The position numbers and the translations under genes are program-made. From assembly GCA_013397795.1 (NCBI GenBank), contig VZTJ01005976.1:1456724-1520723 (forward strand): DNA of 64,000 bases, written 5' to 3'. The stretch is from Orthonyx spaldingii. Lineage: Eukaryota > Chordata > Aves > Passeriformes > Orthonychidae. The notes beneath the pieces were generated by a model. That model had not been told where the DNA came from. It saw only the letters and a program-made list of their open reading frames with translations, and did not search any database. Of the stretch, positions 12,590 to 25,900 are shown piece by piece (the first letter of the stretch is position 1; every line of letters starts with the position of its first letter).

Positions 12590-13169
12590 TGCAGTCTTCT
12601 GTCAAGAATAGTGTGGCCAGCAGGTCCAGGGCAGTGATTGTTCCCCTGTACTGAGCCCTGGGGAGGCCACACCTTGAATCCCGTGGTCAGTTTTGTGCCC
12701 CTTAATTCAAGAAAGGCATTGAGGTGCTGGAGCATGTCCAGAGAAGGGCAATGGAGCTGGGGAAGGGTCTGGAGCACAAGTCCTGTGAGGAGCTGGGGTT
12801 GTTCAGCCTGGAGAAAAGGAGGCTCAGGGGTGACCATATTGCTCTCCACAGCTACCTGAAAGGAGGTTGTAGCCAGGTGGAGGTTGGTCTCTTCTGCCAT
12901 GTCTCAGGTGAAAGGATGAGAGAAAATGGCCTTAAGTTTTGCCAGGAGAAGTTCAGATTAGATATTTGAAGTTGCCTTTTTTTCACAGAAAAAGTGAGTC
13001 ATCATTGGAATGGGCTGCCCAGGGAGATGGGGAGGGGCAACATCTCTGCAATGTCTGGAAGTGTCTGGATGTGGCACTTGGGGTATGGTTGTGGTGATTA
13101 TGGTGTTTCTAGGTCAGTGGTTGGACTAGGTGATCATGAATGTCTCTTCTGGCCTTGATGATTCTGTGA
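12590..13169 (+). mobile_element. CR1 LINE, 5'-truncated copy with reverse-transcriptase C-terminal relic
   Basis: About 580 bp of CR1 in sense orientation, from 'tcaagaatagtgtggccagc' to 'ccttgatgattctgtga'. A frame at 12724-12969 reads VQRRAMELGKGLEHKS, LGLFSLEKRRLRGDHIAL and YLKGGCSQVEVGLF, which matches the usual ORF2 C-terminal region. It stops at 12967-12969 within the element, so the copy is dead. It lies about 0.5 kb downstream of another CR1 of a different subfamily type. Confidence 0.92.
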
Positions 13170-14433
13170 AAAGATGGCAGTACAAAAATAAGCATTAATG
13201 AAAAAATAGACTGCTGTTAGTCATGCAGCAAAAATAGAATGAATTAAAAAATTTTTAGACAAAGAGAATTGGAAGAGATGATGAAATAAGAGGTGAAAAA
13301 CAGGGGGAAAACCCACTTAGTGTAGGAACAAAAACAAGTGTAAAGCCAGATAAGATTAGCAAGTCCTAGTTATCATGTTAAACACAAGCTCAAAAGATAT
13401 TTTCAGTTTACCTTTTCACTTGTTAAAACAAGTATATAAAATAAAAATTCCTATTACTTTATTATGTTTGTAATTTAAATGTATAGTTTTGTCTGGTTTT
13501 TGGTGTTAGGTTTTTTCCCCCATTTTAGTTATGTGTCTCTCATCCTGTTCTGTATTTTATTTGTGGAAATAGATTTCATATATCTTGGTGTCAAATGTGT
13601 TACACTTCCAGCAAGTATGCTTCATGTGTCAGTGCTGTACCAAACATGGTCTCTGAGGTGACAGTTATGTTTATTTATTGTGCTATTTAGTAATGAATTT
13701 GCTTTGAAATCCCACACATGAAAACAAATTTCAGTCATTTAGAACTGAAGATTTGGTTTTTTACTTTTAGTTTTGTGAAAAGGTTGAAAGAGCAGGAGTT
13801 CATGCTGATCTCGATCTGCTTCATAAAGCTTTTGCAGCTGTAGATGATGACAAAAATTCCCCAGGGTTTCCACACTATGGAGACAGGGTGCTTTGCAGCC
13901 ATCTGTAGAGGGTGATCCTGTAATTTTCAGGGAATCTGCATTGGTAATTAATTAAATAAGCAGCAGCTAGACACAATTTGTGTGGTTGTATTCTGCAAGT
14001 TGTTTTTCTAAATGATTATTAAATCCCACCTTTAGTGAAACTGTGTTCCTCTCCTACAAGTGCCTGTGGACAAGGCCTTGAAGTTTGGGGCATTCAGCAC
14101 CCTAAGGGATGCTTAGCACCTCATGTTATTCAGTTTCTATAACAACAAATTGATATTGCATGAAGTAACTTCTAATATTATTTGTGTGTCCAACTCTAAA
14201 ATGTCTTGAACATTTCTCCACGTTGTATCTTGCTACAAAAATATCATACTTTGACTATGAGCTTTTATGCCAGAAATCCTCAGGGGACAAACAGAGGCTT
14301 GCATCACATACAGATGACTGTATTAGTTTCTGCAAAACCCAGGAAAATTAATTAGTGAAGTTTACTTTATAGTGCACTAATTCTTTAATCCTTGAATAGT
14401 TTTTACCTTTTTTTCTCTTTTCTTTCAACTAAG

Positions 14434-14609
14434 GAAATGCTACTTCACCGCAAGTTCAAAGACCATCTTTCATGGACTACTTTGATAAACAAGATTCCAA
14501 GAATAAAAGCCCTGAAAACTGTAATCAGAACATGCATGAACCTTACCACATATCCAAAAATGTTTTCCCTGATAACTGGAAAGTCCCTCAAGATGGAGAC
14601 TTTGATTTT
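14434..14609 (+). CDS. STK3: STK3/MST2 penultimate coding exon: pre-SARAH segment
   Basis: 176 bases that, with the C carried over from the previous exon, make 59 codons. They read R-NATSPQVQRPSFMDYFDKQD and end NWKVPQDGDFDF in phase 0. The acceptor is ctttcaactaag at 14422-14433 and the donor gtaagt at 14610. This segment links the phospho-linker to the SARAH domain; its last residues (DFDF) sit at the SARAH boundary. The NCNQNMHEP and FPDNWKVPQDGD texts are specific to STK3 against STK4. An open frame from 14392 includes intron and is not a real start. Reading past the donor adds VSTFLLFNLLHAVYFICAKN and one more residue before a stop at 14673-14675, so intron retention would give a protein without SARAH. 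Confidence 0.97.
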
Positions 14610-16048
14610 GTAAGTACTTTTTTATTGTTTAATCTCTTGCATGCAGTTTATTTTATATGTGCCAAAAATAGTTAATCCCTTTCTATAACTATATTAATAC
14701 AAGTATAATAAGTAAACTTTCAAGAATACTGTCCAAATATGTAATCTTTGTGCCTCATCCTGGTTGTTGAAATAAGTACACCTGATTAACACAAGACCTT
14801 TTTCATGAGGAATGGTGTGTAACATTTTACTACTTTGTGATTACTCTTTTTTAAAAATGTTTTTGATTCCTTAAAATTTATGTGCTATAACAACTTTAAA
14901 ATTTTACCCAGTTCTATTAAAAAAAGTAAAATTGCTACAGACCTGGAATATTGTTGTCATGTTTGCTGCATATCTCAGTAAAATGATAAGCATATTTTAA
15001 ACTGGATTGGAGCCTTTTAATCAATCTCCTTGGAGATGTTTAAGACCATCTACTGTTTTGCACAAGTCATCTTCTTGGTACTATTCCCATAGCACACATA
15101 TCTTTACTTAGAATTATTCTACCTAATACAAGTTCATGTATTTTGATGTTTTTACCCTCCAAAATATGTGTAGTTTATTTCATTTTGCCTATATTGCAAA
15201 TTATAGCAGGGTCAAAAAATGTTCCTAAGCTATAGGTTGCAGTTAAAATTATATATATAATTACTGATTAGAGACTTGCAAGTAATTATACCTGGTTTTC
15301 ACCTTTGCTAATTTTTTAACATGTTTCAATGACATTTTTGTTTATCTGTTGTGGATAAAATGTTCTTAACTACAGTGCAGTATCTAAATATGATCACATG
15401 TTGCCTTTTTGAAGCACATTTGAGATTTGAAGAGAAATGTGTTTAATTTTAGGTGACAGCTGTAGGTGTGGAATTTTCTTTCCAGTTTTCACTTACTGCA
15501 TTTCTACTTAAAGCTGACTCTTAAATTTAAACTACTGAGGTAAAGCCAGTTAAACAGTGTAGTACAAGCTGTTGCTGCTGGAGAGTTTTGATTTAGTTGG
15601 ATTTTGGTTTGGGTGGAGTTTTTTTAGACTTTTTTTTTCTATCAAATGCAGTAATCATCATCCTAATACTAACTAACTAACAAAATAATTAGTTGCACTA
15701 TTCATTGGAAAATAACTGGCCATTGTTTTAGTGCGGTTATTATAGTGGCAATAGAACTGCCTTTAGAACAATTTTAAATGCATCCTCTCTTTTCCATTAC
15801 TTGTGAAGAAATGCAGGCAAAAGTTATTCCTTTTGTAAATGCTAAGATGCTGATTCTGTAAGTACTTATTCATGAATAATTCACACATGGATAATCGTGT
15901 GGAATTTGTTGACATTGCTTGTACACTGAAGTTGTCTTCTTGAAATAGGAATTTGTCCTACAACAAAACCCAAGGAGATCTTCAGAAACTTAACTGCTCT
16001 GTTTTGTAGGCAAACCTTCCTAGTGTTGTTAGACTGGCAAGTACAGAC

Positions 16049-16215
16049 TTCAGAATCCTAGAATGGTTTGAGTTGGAAGGCACCTTTAGAAGTCATCTAG
16101 TCCAGCTTTCCTGTCATGGGCAGGGTCATCTTTCATTAGCTGTTTAAAGATGGAACCTTGAAAACTTCCAGTGATGGGGCATCCACAACTTGTCTGGGCA
16201 AAATGTTCCTGAGTC
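16049..16215 (-). mobile_element. CR1 LINE, 3' end fragment, antisense
   Basis: Read on the + strand it starts 'cagaatcctagaatggtttg', continues 'agttggaaggcacctttaga', 'agtcatctagtccagctttc', and 'gatggggcatccacaacttg'. This is the reverse complement of a CR1 tail. The 3' end of the element is at the low coordinate; the inner boundary is approximate. Confidence 0.88.
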
Positions 16216-16350
16216 TCATGGAATTTATGTCATGTGCAATTTGTCCTTGGCCTCCTAAAGAGGCAGTGTTGTGAGGCTTGTTGCTACAAAATTATTCTGA
16301 TTGAAAACCAAATAGGATTTTTTAAAAGTGAATAACTGTTTGTTTGGGCT

Positions 16351-16399
16351 GTGTGTGTATGTATGTATGTGTGTATGTGTGTGTGTGTGTGTGTGTGTG
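16351..16399. repeat. (GT)n microsatellite with GTAT interruptions
   Basis: 49 bp of gtgtgtgtat/gtatgtatgt units ending in an uninterrupted GT run of about 20 bp. The antisense frame running across it (His-Thr repeats, 16255-16443) is an artefact of the repeat. Confidence 0.95.
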
Positions 16400-16449
16400 A
16401 TGGTATTTTGTTTTAAACATGATGAAGACATAAGCCATCCCAAGAAAGA

Positions 16450-19400
16450 GTTTAGGAAGATGCTTCAGTAGCGGATGTATTGCTTCAGAGTAGTCCACTC
16501 AAAAATACATTTCTGTAAAGCATCTGGTACCAGCTTATATTGCACAGGATATGGGTTTTAACTGCCTGCTGATTTGAACCACTGGCAATTATTATTTATT
16601 TACGTATTCTAGAAGCACTTTGATTTATATTTTAGACAGTGAGTGGCAGTATTGGCAAGTGACGTGCAAGAGACTTTCTCAAAGGATAAATCAGTGGGCA
16701 GCATACATAATATAGTGTCTGTTCTTTGTGAGATCAACATGAATGTTTTCAGTTGCTGACATGAAGTCTTTAAATGATTCATGAAAGGGATAAATGATGG
16801 AAACTTTTTGTACTAAATAATTCCATGCCGTTTTGTTTGGAATTAGCCTTAATGGGGTCTAAAACGTTATCCAAACTGTAAATGATGACAGTCATAATTT
16901 TATTTAAAGAAAGGATTGATACACTAGAACTAAAATATAAATTACCAAAATTCAACTTAATACCAGTATATTCTAATAGTACTCCAGCTTTCAGTGTAGA
17001 AGAGGAAGGATACTCTGTAAACCAGAAGTCACCAAACTCTTTTGCTGAATGATACCATTGCTTCTTACCCTTGTAAGCCAAACACACCATGGCAGTTCTG
17101 GCAGCCAATGAGAACTTCAGTTGTGAGCCAGAGTGAATGACAAGGTCATGCTAAGAAGAAATATTTAAGTGTATTGGATGGAAAGCCCTAGAAATTTATT
17201 AGTGTATGTGTCTGTTAAGGTGTGAACTAGGAAGCAGAAATGCCATTGAGGTGGGAAAGAGAAGGGAAAAGAAAGTAAAAACAAACCTTATAAATCCTTG
17301 CAACTTAATTAGTTTGTTTATTTCTGTATATTATAAGGTGAAACATGCAGAACTGAGAGCTAATTCTTGTGGGCAAATGGTATATTTGCTTTAGGTCACA
17401 GTGATATTTTATCCTATTCTTAGTCTATCATACTATTTGATAAAACATGGTTGTTTTATTTGTTGAAATATACAAATACACGTAATGTGCATAGAGCAGT
17501 TAGTCTTATGTATGTGCTGATGTTTTTAGGTAATGTAAATAAATTAAATAGGAAACTGTTCTCATAACGTGGATAAACAAATATGTAAAATTAGGCAAAT
17601 GAACTTAGTGTTAGGTCTGGTTTGAAAGTTTTGGTGTGAGCATAGTTTTCTCCCTGATGTAAATGTTTTAAAAACTACTTGCCAACACAAATATAACTTG
17701 AAGACTTTTCCAATAAAATAACATGCTTTGGTCATCAATCTGAACTTTAAAAGAAGTAAATTTAGCAGCATTATTTGTTCTGTAAGTACATATTTATGCT
17801 TTGGTTTTTTTCTCTGTTGAAGTACATCTGTTTTGAAATTCAAAAGCTGATCTTAATTCTTTTTTCACTGATGCCATGTGGGATTTTAAGATCTGTCTCT
17901 GACTGCTGGTCCTGCAGGCTTTCAGTTCTGTGATCAGTCTGTGCTCATTATTGATGTCATGTTCCAGGAATCGATAAGAAAAAATTGTCACCGCAGGCCT
18001 TCAAGTTTTATATTGTATTGAATCAGGTATATTGCAAATAACTTTAGCTAGACTTAATTCTGTTACTGTATACTCACCTTGAATATTACAGTATTCCAAA
18101 TTTACCGTTAGATTTGCTTCCAGACTTAAAGTGCTGTTTTTCATGCAAAAGACGTGTTTGGAATTTTTATACTACGTTTTTTCTTGCTTTTTAAAAAGAA
18201 ACTGTGATCAAACAAAAACATTCAACCTCAAACACTTCTGAATGCTTTCTTTTCTGTGAGTAGGAATTTGTATGGAATTGCTGGTGTAATCTTTGTTTTC
18301 GGTTATTCTACTGTTTGTTTTTGATGTCTCATGATGAATTCTCAAACCCAAAAGTATGGGTCTTTGATATCAGTGAATCTTAGGGAAATGTATTTCTGGG
18401 GAAGTACTGGTAGTGTTTTGTTTTGCTTTTTCCACTTCAGCCTTTGAAGTGGAGCTGTTGAAGCTTTGATTTTATATACAGCTCTTTCCAAAAACTCAAA
18501 CTACTGTTTATTCAAACTTCAGCTTTATATTAAATTGTTAATATGTATCTCACACTCAAGGATCATTGCGGATTTTTGCTTTCAATGAATTGTACCAGTC
18601 TGTAGGCAATTCTCTTACACATTTTAATTCTTTTTAAGGGGCATATGGCAGATAGCATAATTAAAGTCATATTTTTAATCTTAATTCTGTCAGTTTTACT
18701 TGAGTTTAAGTGATACTTTATGCACGGCAAACCTTGATGCCACTAAGTGTAATCAACAAGATGCTACTCATTGTGAGGAATAGTGGCATGATGTCATTGA
18801 ACAAGTAAAAATGCAGTAAAACTCTATAATGTATGGGTATGAGATTCCTAGAAGTATTAATGATGCATGATATAAGCAGCTTTTCATAAGGAGGCTTAAC
18901 TGTTTAATGGGCTGACTTTTAGTTTTAGCTCAGAAGTCAGCAGTTTGGATCAGAATGAGAGCAATGATGTGTTTGTTTCACCTATCTGACTGGCCAGTCC
19001 TTTTAATAACAGTTGTTTCTTGTAGATATTATGTATTCATATGACCCTGTTGCTGTTCTGATAGCTTTGTTCTTTCCATGGGGAATGTTTCCCATGAAAT
19101 ACGTTCATGCTGGAGAGAGCTGTGTATTAAATGAGCAGTATAACCGCAGGGTATTGTTATAGCAGCTTGCTTAAATTTTTTGTTGTCTTTCGTAGTTGAA
19201 GATTTTATGTTGTATAACATTTATCTTAGAAGTAAGTTTTCATCAAGAAAATGTGAACTTTTAATTCTGAGCAAGAAGAGCTCAGCGTTTTTGTTATGTG
19301 AGGATACCCAGATAAATCTTATCTTGCTAGATTGACTTGCAATGTGTACATGTTGTGAAGTAACCTGCTGCTTACATTTTTACTGTATCATGACATTTTA

Positions 19401-22400
19401 GATCTCATTAAGATGTAAAATTGCCCTGTAAATCCTTCTGCCCCTTAGTAATATGTGTTAGAGTGGGACATGATATTAACAAAGGATTTATATGAACGTA
19501 ATTGATGGTAACCTCTGAATTAACATTAGTCAGAATGAGTTGCTAAACTTCATTTGCACTAATTGAATATATTTTTTAATTTTAAATATTCATTTACTTT
19601 TTCTTATGAGACAATAAAATGTAAAAAGGCAAATCTGTTTACAATAGCAATGCTAGGGTAATGATTTCTGTCTCTAGTAGAATTATTTCCAAACAGGAAT
19701 GGTGTCCAGATTGTTAAGTACTAAACAGTGAACATGTAGATCATGTTTTGCATGATAACTGCAGTGTTATGTTTAAGTAGATGCATTTTGGGTGACTTAA
19801 AGATTCTGGAATAGCAACAAAAAATTAAAAAGCCATCTGTTACTGTAGGCAGAATATTTCCCTGGTTTTCAAAAGGAACAAATAAATCAGAATATAATAA
19901 TTTTGGAATAATAGTACTGTAGATACTGAGACTTCAGTTAACATTTATACATGTATAATGTAACAATTGATTCTGTAAAAAATTAAATACCATAAAATGA
20001 TTGAAGACCATCTAGAGTTTAATTAAAACTACTAAAAAAGCTAAGCTGAGTTAAATTCATTGGAAATATGTCTTTGTCCAAAATCTTGGCTGGATTTATG
20101 CTGACTTTATTTAAGCAGTGGATGAGTTTGCTTGGAACAGTCCTCTTTCTAATTAATGGGAATTAGCGTATTTCATCTATTTTCAATAATTTCTAATTCT
20201 CTTCTAAGTGATTTGAAAATTGTAAATTTAAATGAATGGATTAATTTTGATTTTTTAAAATTAGTAGCTTGAATATCATGAAGCATTTCCAGATGCTGAC
20301 AGGAAGAATGTTTTCTTAAGGAAGCAAATATGAAACGTAGGTTTCTGCATTTGCATGGGCCATATGTGTATGAGATAAAGGTATTATTGGTGCTGATAGT
20401 TTCCATGCAGAATTTCATTCAGTTTAGTTCAGGCATGGCTAAAAAGGGAGAGACTGTAAAATGAATATAGTGAAAATGATATGCTTTATCTAGGCCATTT
20501 TGTGAGGACAGTGTGAACCTCAGCAGTGGAGATTTTCTGTACCTTTTAAAGTAGGTAGCTGTTAGACAAGCTTCTTGTGTCTTGCGTGATTATTTACAAA
20601 AAATGAAAGGTATGTATGAGGGTAATTCAATGGGAGAGATACTTGTATTAGGAGTCTCCAGGGGATGGTTTGCAGGTCGTGGCCATGGTTTTGTTAGGCT
20701 TTTCATGCAGCTGTTCAGGAGGGGAGGTTTTGCCAGCCTGATACGTAAACTAAAAGTGTAGTATTGGTTGCTGGGATTTCATAGGCAAAGATAACAGAAC
20801 AACTTATTACACTTTTAATTTTAACTCTGTAAGTCAAATACAGACTGATTTAATGAAATCCTGTGTGTATATTCTGATAACAAAAGGAGAATCGTTTTTC
20901 AGGCAGAGAGAGGGAAATACAATACCTGAGCAGAGTGTTTCTCCAACTGGTATTGAATATAGCATCCTTTCTCTTTGAATATGTCCCTTCTTCTATTAGT
21001 ATACAAATAAATAATTGAAAATCAACCCTATTAATTTTTTAGTCTGTAAACAGAGTCAAGACTTTCTGTTTTATCTTAAATTGTAGGATTATTATAAAGC
21101 TGTTGCTCTGACCACTGAGTCAAGCATAACAGAGTGCCAGTGCTATGCTTTGGCAGCTTTGGAAAGTGAATCGTGCTGTCTGACAAAGATGATGTAAATT
21201 TTTGTATCTTAAAAGAGCACAGGAAATACCCTTCTAGAACAAAAAGCTTTTTGCATTCTCACATGTTAAAAACAGAACAAGAGCATTTTACTTATCATTG
21301 ACATATAATACTCTGAAGACAAGGCAAGAGGTCAGGCTTGAATTTCAGCAATTTATTTGAAGTTAGATAGGAAGAAGAATGGATAACTGTGTACAACAGC
21401 AGATTGCCTCGGGGGGTTGCAGAAGTTGCCATTGTTGTAAGTGTTGAAGACCTGGTTAGATAAACACATCAGGAACTGTTTTGGTTGACTTAATCCCACT
21501 TGGAGCAGAGGATTGTTATAGGTGACCTGCTCCTGTAAATGTTTCCAATGGCCTTATTTTCTATGGCTTTTTAAGCTACTGCTGATGCCTGATGTTTGTA
21601 ATCATAAAAGATGTTGAGAACACTTAGGTTTTACAAGCTTGAGGTCTCAAAAATTGTGACATACTTAATTTGTTTATTAGGAGCATCAGTGTTTTGGAGG
21701 AGCTAGACCTTGGGTAACCTTAATCTTTTTCGCAATTAGCAGTCAACTGTTATTTCCAAACATGAGTCTGCCTCTAGAAAATTTCAGCCAAGATTCAGTC
21801 AGTAACCAGGTTTTCCTTCCCAAAACTTTAAAGTATCCCTGCCATCTTTTTTTATCACATCAGATAGTTTCAATGTGCAGTGTGTTTTCTAAGTATAAAA
21901 TAGTTTCTATAGCTTTAATTATAAAATAGTTTCTATAAAATAGTGAGTAAACATTTTAAAACTTACTTTTCAGGCAACTTTCAAATTCATAATGTAGAGT
22001 TAAGAATGAAACTACTTCATACCAAAGAATTCAAATGCTTGCATCATCTTAATGCCTTTTTTTTTACCTCATTAGCTCGATTGAGGAAAATGAGTTGAGA
22101 GACTGAAGTGTAGCTCTAGTATGTATATTTGGTTATACAGCAAGTCTATAATTTGTGCATAGTTTAAAGAGAACAAAGGAACTAAATGAGTGAAGCTGAT
22201 GAGCTGGGACAGTGCTGCTGGTTTAAAGTAACATCTTGTTACCTTAGTAACCAGTTGTCTGTACTAATATACCTCTTTAGGATCATTGTGTAATAGCTCA
22301 GTAATGTGCGTAGTTGAGAAGGAGCTTTGAAAAACTTGTAAAAAAGCAGTTGTGGCTGAACAAGTTTTAAATGTTCCTTTTTTGTCCTTCAAACCAATTC

Positions 22401-22866
22401 AGATTCAGGTCTCTCTTCGGTTTTCCCTTACAATTAAAAAAACCCAAACAAACAGGGAGGATATTTAATCCAAGGAGTTTTCATGTTCCATGAATCACTG
22501 TTAGTGTCAAGACAGTGTACCACACCTTTGTGTGTAATGTCTGATCTCCAAACTGAATGTTCACACCAAGGAGTGCTTTTCCCAGTTCAGGGTTTCAGCA
22601 GAATTCTTTGAAATCATCTCTATGTCAGTATCATGCAAATTTACCACCAGGAAACAAAATCTGCTCTTCTACTCCTTGCTATGATAATTAATGCTAATGA
22701 AAAGGAGTAAAAATAAAACTTGCCTCAGGAAAGTGGGCGACTGGAATCTTGCAAGATTGTTTTAAGTTAATTTTTGTATCTTCTTAGTTTCCAGGAGGAT
22801 TTCCTCATCATGTGGTTTTGTAAAGAATATGGGATGTTTTTATCAGTTTAGGGTTTTTTTGCACTG
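16450..22866. other. Intron stretch without recognisable features
   Basis: About 6.4 kb of AT-rich intron. Open frames here are at most 109 codons (16779-17108, - strand) and show no domain. A small exact direct repeat lies at 21894-21937. I see no repeat family I can name. Confidence 0.6.
21894..21937. repeat. 18-bp exact direct repeat, 26-bp spacing
   Basis: TATAAAATAGTTTCTATA occurs at 21894-21911 and again at 21920-21937, and a partial third unit (aaaatag) follows. This is probably a small local tandem duplication. The unit resembles a TATA box, but nothing around it suggests a promoter. Confidence 0.8.
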
Positions 22867-22917
22867 CCCCCCCCCCCCCNNNNNNNNNNNNNNNNNNNNN
22901 NNNNNNNNNNNNNNCCC
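22867..22917. other. Assembly gap (35 N) flanked by poly-C
   Basis: 13 C at 22867-22879, then N at 22880-22914, then ccc followed by an 11-T run from 22918. The true length and content are unknown. A long C homopolymer, which stalls polymerases and assemblers, is the likely cause. Confidence 0.97.
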
Positions 22918-22929
22918 TTTTTTTTTTTT

Positions 22930-25900
22930 AACTCAAATGTGATCTTGTCAGATAGGATTCTAGCAATTTAACAGAAAAAAAAAAAATTGGATGAGCTTAG
23001 TGACCGTGTGGCTAACTCTGAATAATCACAACGCTTGTATTAGATTTCTGTGCCTCATGTTTTGATCGGCAGCCAATCCGTACCATGTGTAGACTATAGA
23101 TTAAACATAGATGTTAACAATATTTCATAAACAAAATGCTGGAAATTAAATGGCTGACATTTAATACAATTGAGCTGTATGAAGAGCGGAAAAAATCTGT
23201 GGTTTTAATTTGCAAATATCTTGTAGAATTTGAGGGAAGACACTTCTGCAGTAAGGCATTGACTTCAAGCAGTGGGCTCAAATACTTGGAGTTATTTGTT
23301 ATTTTGAATTAATATCCTCAGATATCTGATTAGATTTGACTTAGTACACCATATACCATGTCCAGGGATTGTCCAAAATATTTTGCCTTACATGTAAATT
23401 TTACTTCTTTTCTTATAACTTGCATAACTCAGAGATAAAAGGGAACTCCTATGAAACTTGAGAGCAAAATCTGTATTCCTGTAATTTCTGAATAACTTAT
23501 TATTCTCATTTACTTGTATTTTAGTAATATATGAAAAGTATATGTTAAAATACCCCAAATGTCATTCTTTTATATTAGATCTGTGACTAAATATGCATTA
23601 TGATCCACATTTACTATTGCTTATTGGAAGTTGTAGCATTGCTATGAACTAGTCATTTTAATTTTTGTGAAAAAGGTAAGATGTGTGCAGTCTAACTGTT
23701 TGGAGACTTGACTTTTTTTTTTCATTGATTGATGTTGTTATTTGTGCCTGGACAGAAGTCTACCTCATGGACAGCATCAGTACTTAAAAAGGTAAAAAAA
23801 ACCCCTGTGTGAAATCCTCTAGTGTGTGGAGGGTACAAACACACAAATCCAACAAAGCGACAAAAAATTATTTGACAAGTTTTTATACCTACTTTATATT
23901 TTTACATGAGTAAAAATTTAAAAATAAAGCTGTGCAAGCCCAGTATACAAAGCTGCAGTTATTGGCAAACTCTCCATAAAGATTTAATCTCATACTTGCT
24001 AAAGTCAGTGGCAAAACTCCTACTGATGTCAGTGTGAAGTTTCACTGCTCAGACTGTTAAAGAAGAAGCTGAGAGGCAGGAACTTTGCAACCTGTGCAGC
24101 CTTCACTGCACGATGCTGTATGATGATGCTGTAGTGCCTGTAGATGTGAATTAGGTGGAACTTTCTAAAAACATGTTTGAATTTTTTTTCCCTCATGGTG
24201 TCACTACAGTTCAGTATATGTAGTTGTTTTTTATATTTGAATATTATTCTTCCAAGTAAGAATGGAGGAAAGAGTGTTCTTCAAAGACACAGACTAAACT
24301 TTCACATTACACTAAAAAGTTACCTAGATGCAAAAAGTTTTGTTAGTAAAAGTGACCTGTCCTGAAATGACTGCCTCTTATTTTCTTGTGTCCTCTTTGA
24401 AGATTGTGCTTTCTGGCGTAGGGAATTACTTGAAGAAGTGTGTGAATGGAAGAGGAGGCTCTCTTTCTAAAGTGCAAACATTTGGGTTGCTTTAAGATTG
24501 CCGTTAATTATAGTCACATGTTCAAAATGCTATCCACACACAAGAGGAACATGTATTCTACAGAGATGGCTAACCACTACAAGATGAGAACTATTATGCT
24601 GATAATGTTCATAGAGATAGAAATATGGTATTTCCATGGTGCTTGTGATGGGTGTGTATAGGATGAAATGGGCTTTTTGGTTTGCCTTTGCAAAGTTGTA
24701 AATTTCATTTCTAGTTTTGTCTAAAGAGTTTCCATTAACTATTGTAATACAACTGTGAGGCAAGATGAAGAACTATGTAAGTTTGCCTACATTCAGGCAG
24801 GCTCAAGTAACAAAGACATGAAATTAAAAAATGAAACTAAGGCTTGTCCTTTTGTATTTTTTCTGTGGCTTAAAATTTGGCAAGATGTGAGCAACTGTGT
24901 GCAGTCCACCTTCAGTGCTACTTTAGAGAACCCGAGAAGGAATTGGCAGGAGTGTGTTGGTTGTAGTGCAGCTTGGTGTGTACATGCTCAGCTGTTTCAT
25001 TTGTTGTCTCCTGAGCTGGTTAACTTCCTTGTCGTGGGGATTAAAGACCTAGTTTGCAATGGTTGTTCTTCTTTAAATAAAGTTTTCAATGGTACTGTTA
25101 CAGCCTTCTGAAGGAATGAATGGCTAAATAATGCACCTTTTGCTTACAGTCAGGATGTTAACAGGATTTAAATCTATCATTTTGCAGTGCCTTTTTATTT
25201 AAAAAAGAAAACAAAAATCTTAAGTTCCAAATAGTTTTCAGAGTAAAGAATATTTGCAGAGAAAAGGAGATGGAAAAGAACTGACACCTCTGAAGGGGAT
25301 TTCTAAAGGATTTAGGGGAAAGAGCGGTAGGTGGAGGGAGGCCAAACTCCATGTTACTTACGCATCCCTGTGAAACTCAAGAGCCTTGTTTTCTTCTCGC
25401 TGCTGGCTGCTGACTCTGTAGCAACAGCCCAGTGATCAGCTCAGAGGTGGGCTAGTTGAAAACTGCAGGGGAAAATAGTGACATTGGAAACAGTGGTTAG
25501 TTTGAAACTACCTGACCTGTTTTCCATGTTTTAAAGAGCTGTTGCTATGGCAGCAGCAGCTCACCGAGGAGGAGCCTTGTGAAGTTTCAGAGGTTTCAGC
25601 AGTCATGTGTGCGTGGAGTAGCTGGATTGCTTCCAACATCAAACTGTGCTCCCTGCACCCATCCTTTTTACAGATTCCTGTGCTACCCTACAATTAACAC
25701 AGTTCCTTAGAAAACATATTTTCCAAGCCTTACTGAGCAGTTTACTAATTTAGCTTGATTTCAATTAGTTTCTTCTTTTGTTCATCCCATCTCATTGCAG
25801 CTTCCAAAAATAGAACATCTCCCAAGAATGATAGTATCCTGTGGTCCTCATACTGCCCTGTTACCAGACACAGTGGTAATTTTCTTCTGCAATTCCATAT

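Larger units (their letters stand above)
3998..14433 (+). other. STK3: STK3 intron of 10.4 kb between linker exon and penultimate coding exon
   Basis: It begins with the donor gtatgt and ends with a long pyrimidine tract and the acceptor ctttcaactaag. Its phase is 1: the donor exon leaves a single C, and the next exon supplies GA to complete an Arg codon. It contains a duplicated ~210-bp segment (5731-5944 and 7351-7559) and CR1 copies at 8272-8388, 11533-12078 and 12590-13169. Between 8.76 and 9.64 kb lies a patch with several overlapping open frames on both strands that I cannot identify. The remainder is AT-rich sequence in which I see nothing. Confidence 0.95.

Noticed and set aside
12724..12969. 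81-codon open frame
   Set aside because: It is a relic of the CR1 ORF2 C-terminus, not a separate gene.
16255..16443. Open frame with His-Thr repeats
   Set aside because: It is the translation of the GT microsatellite.
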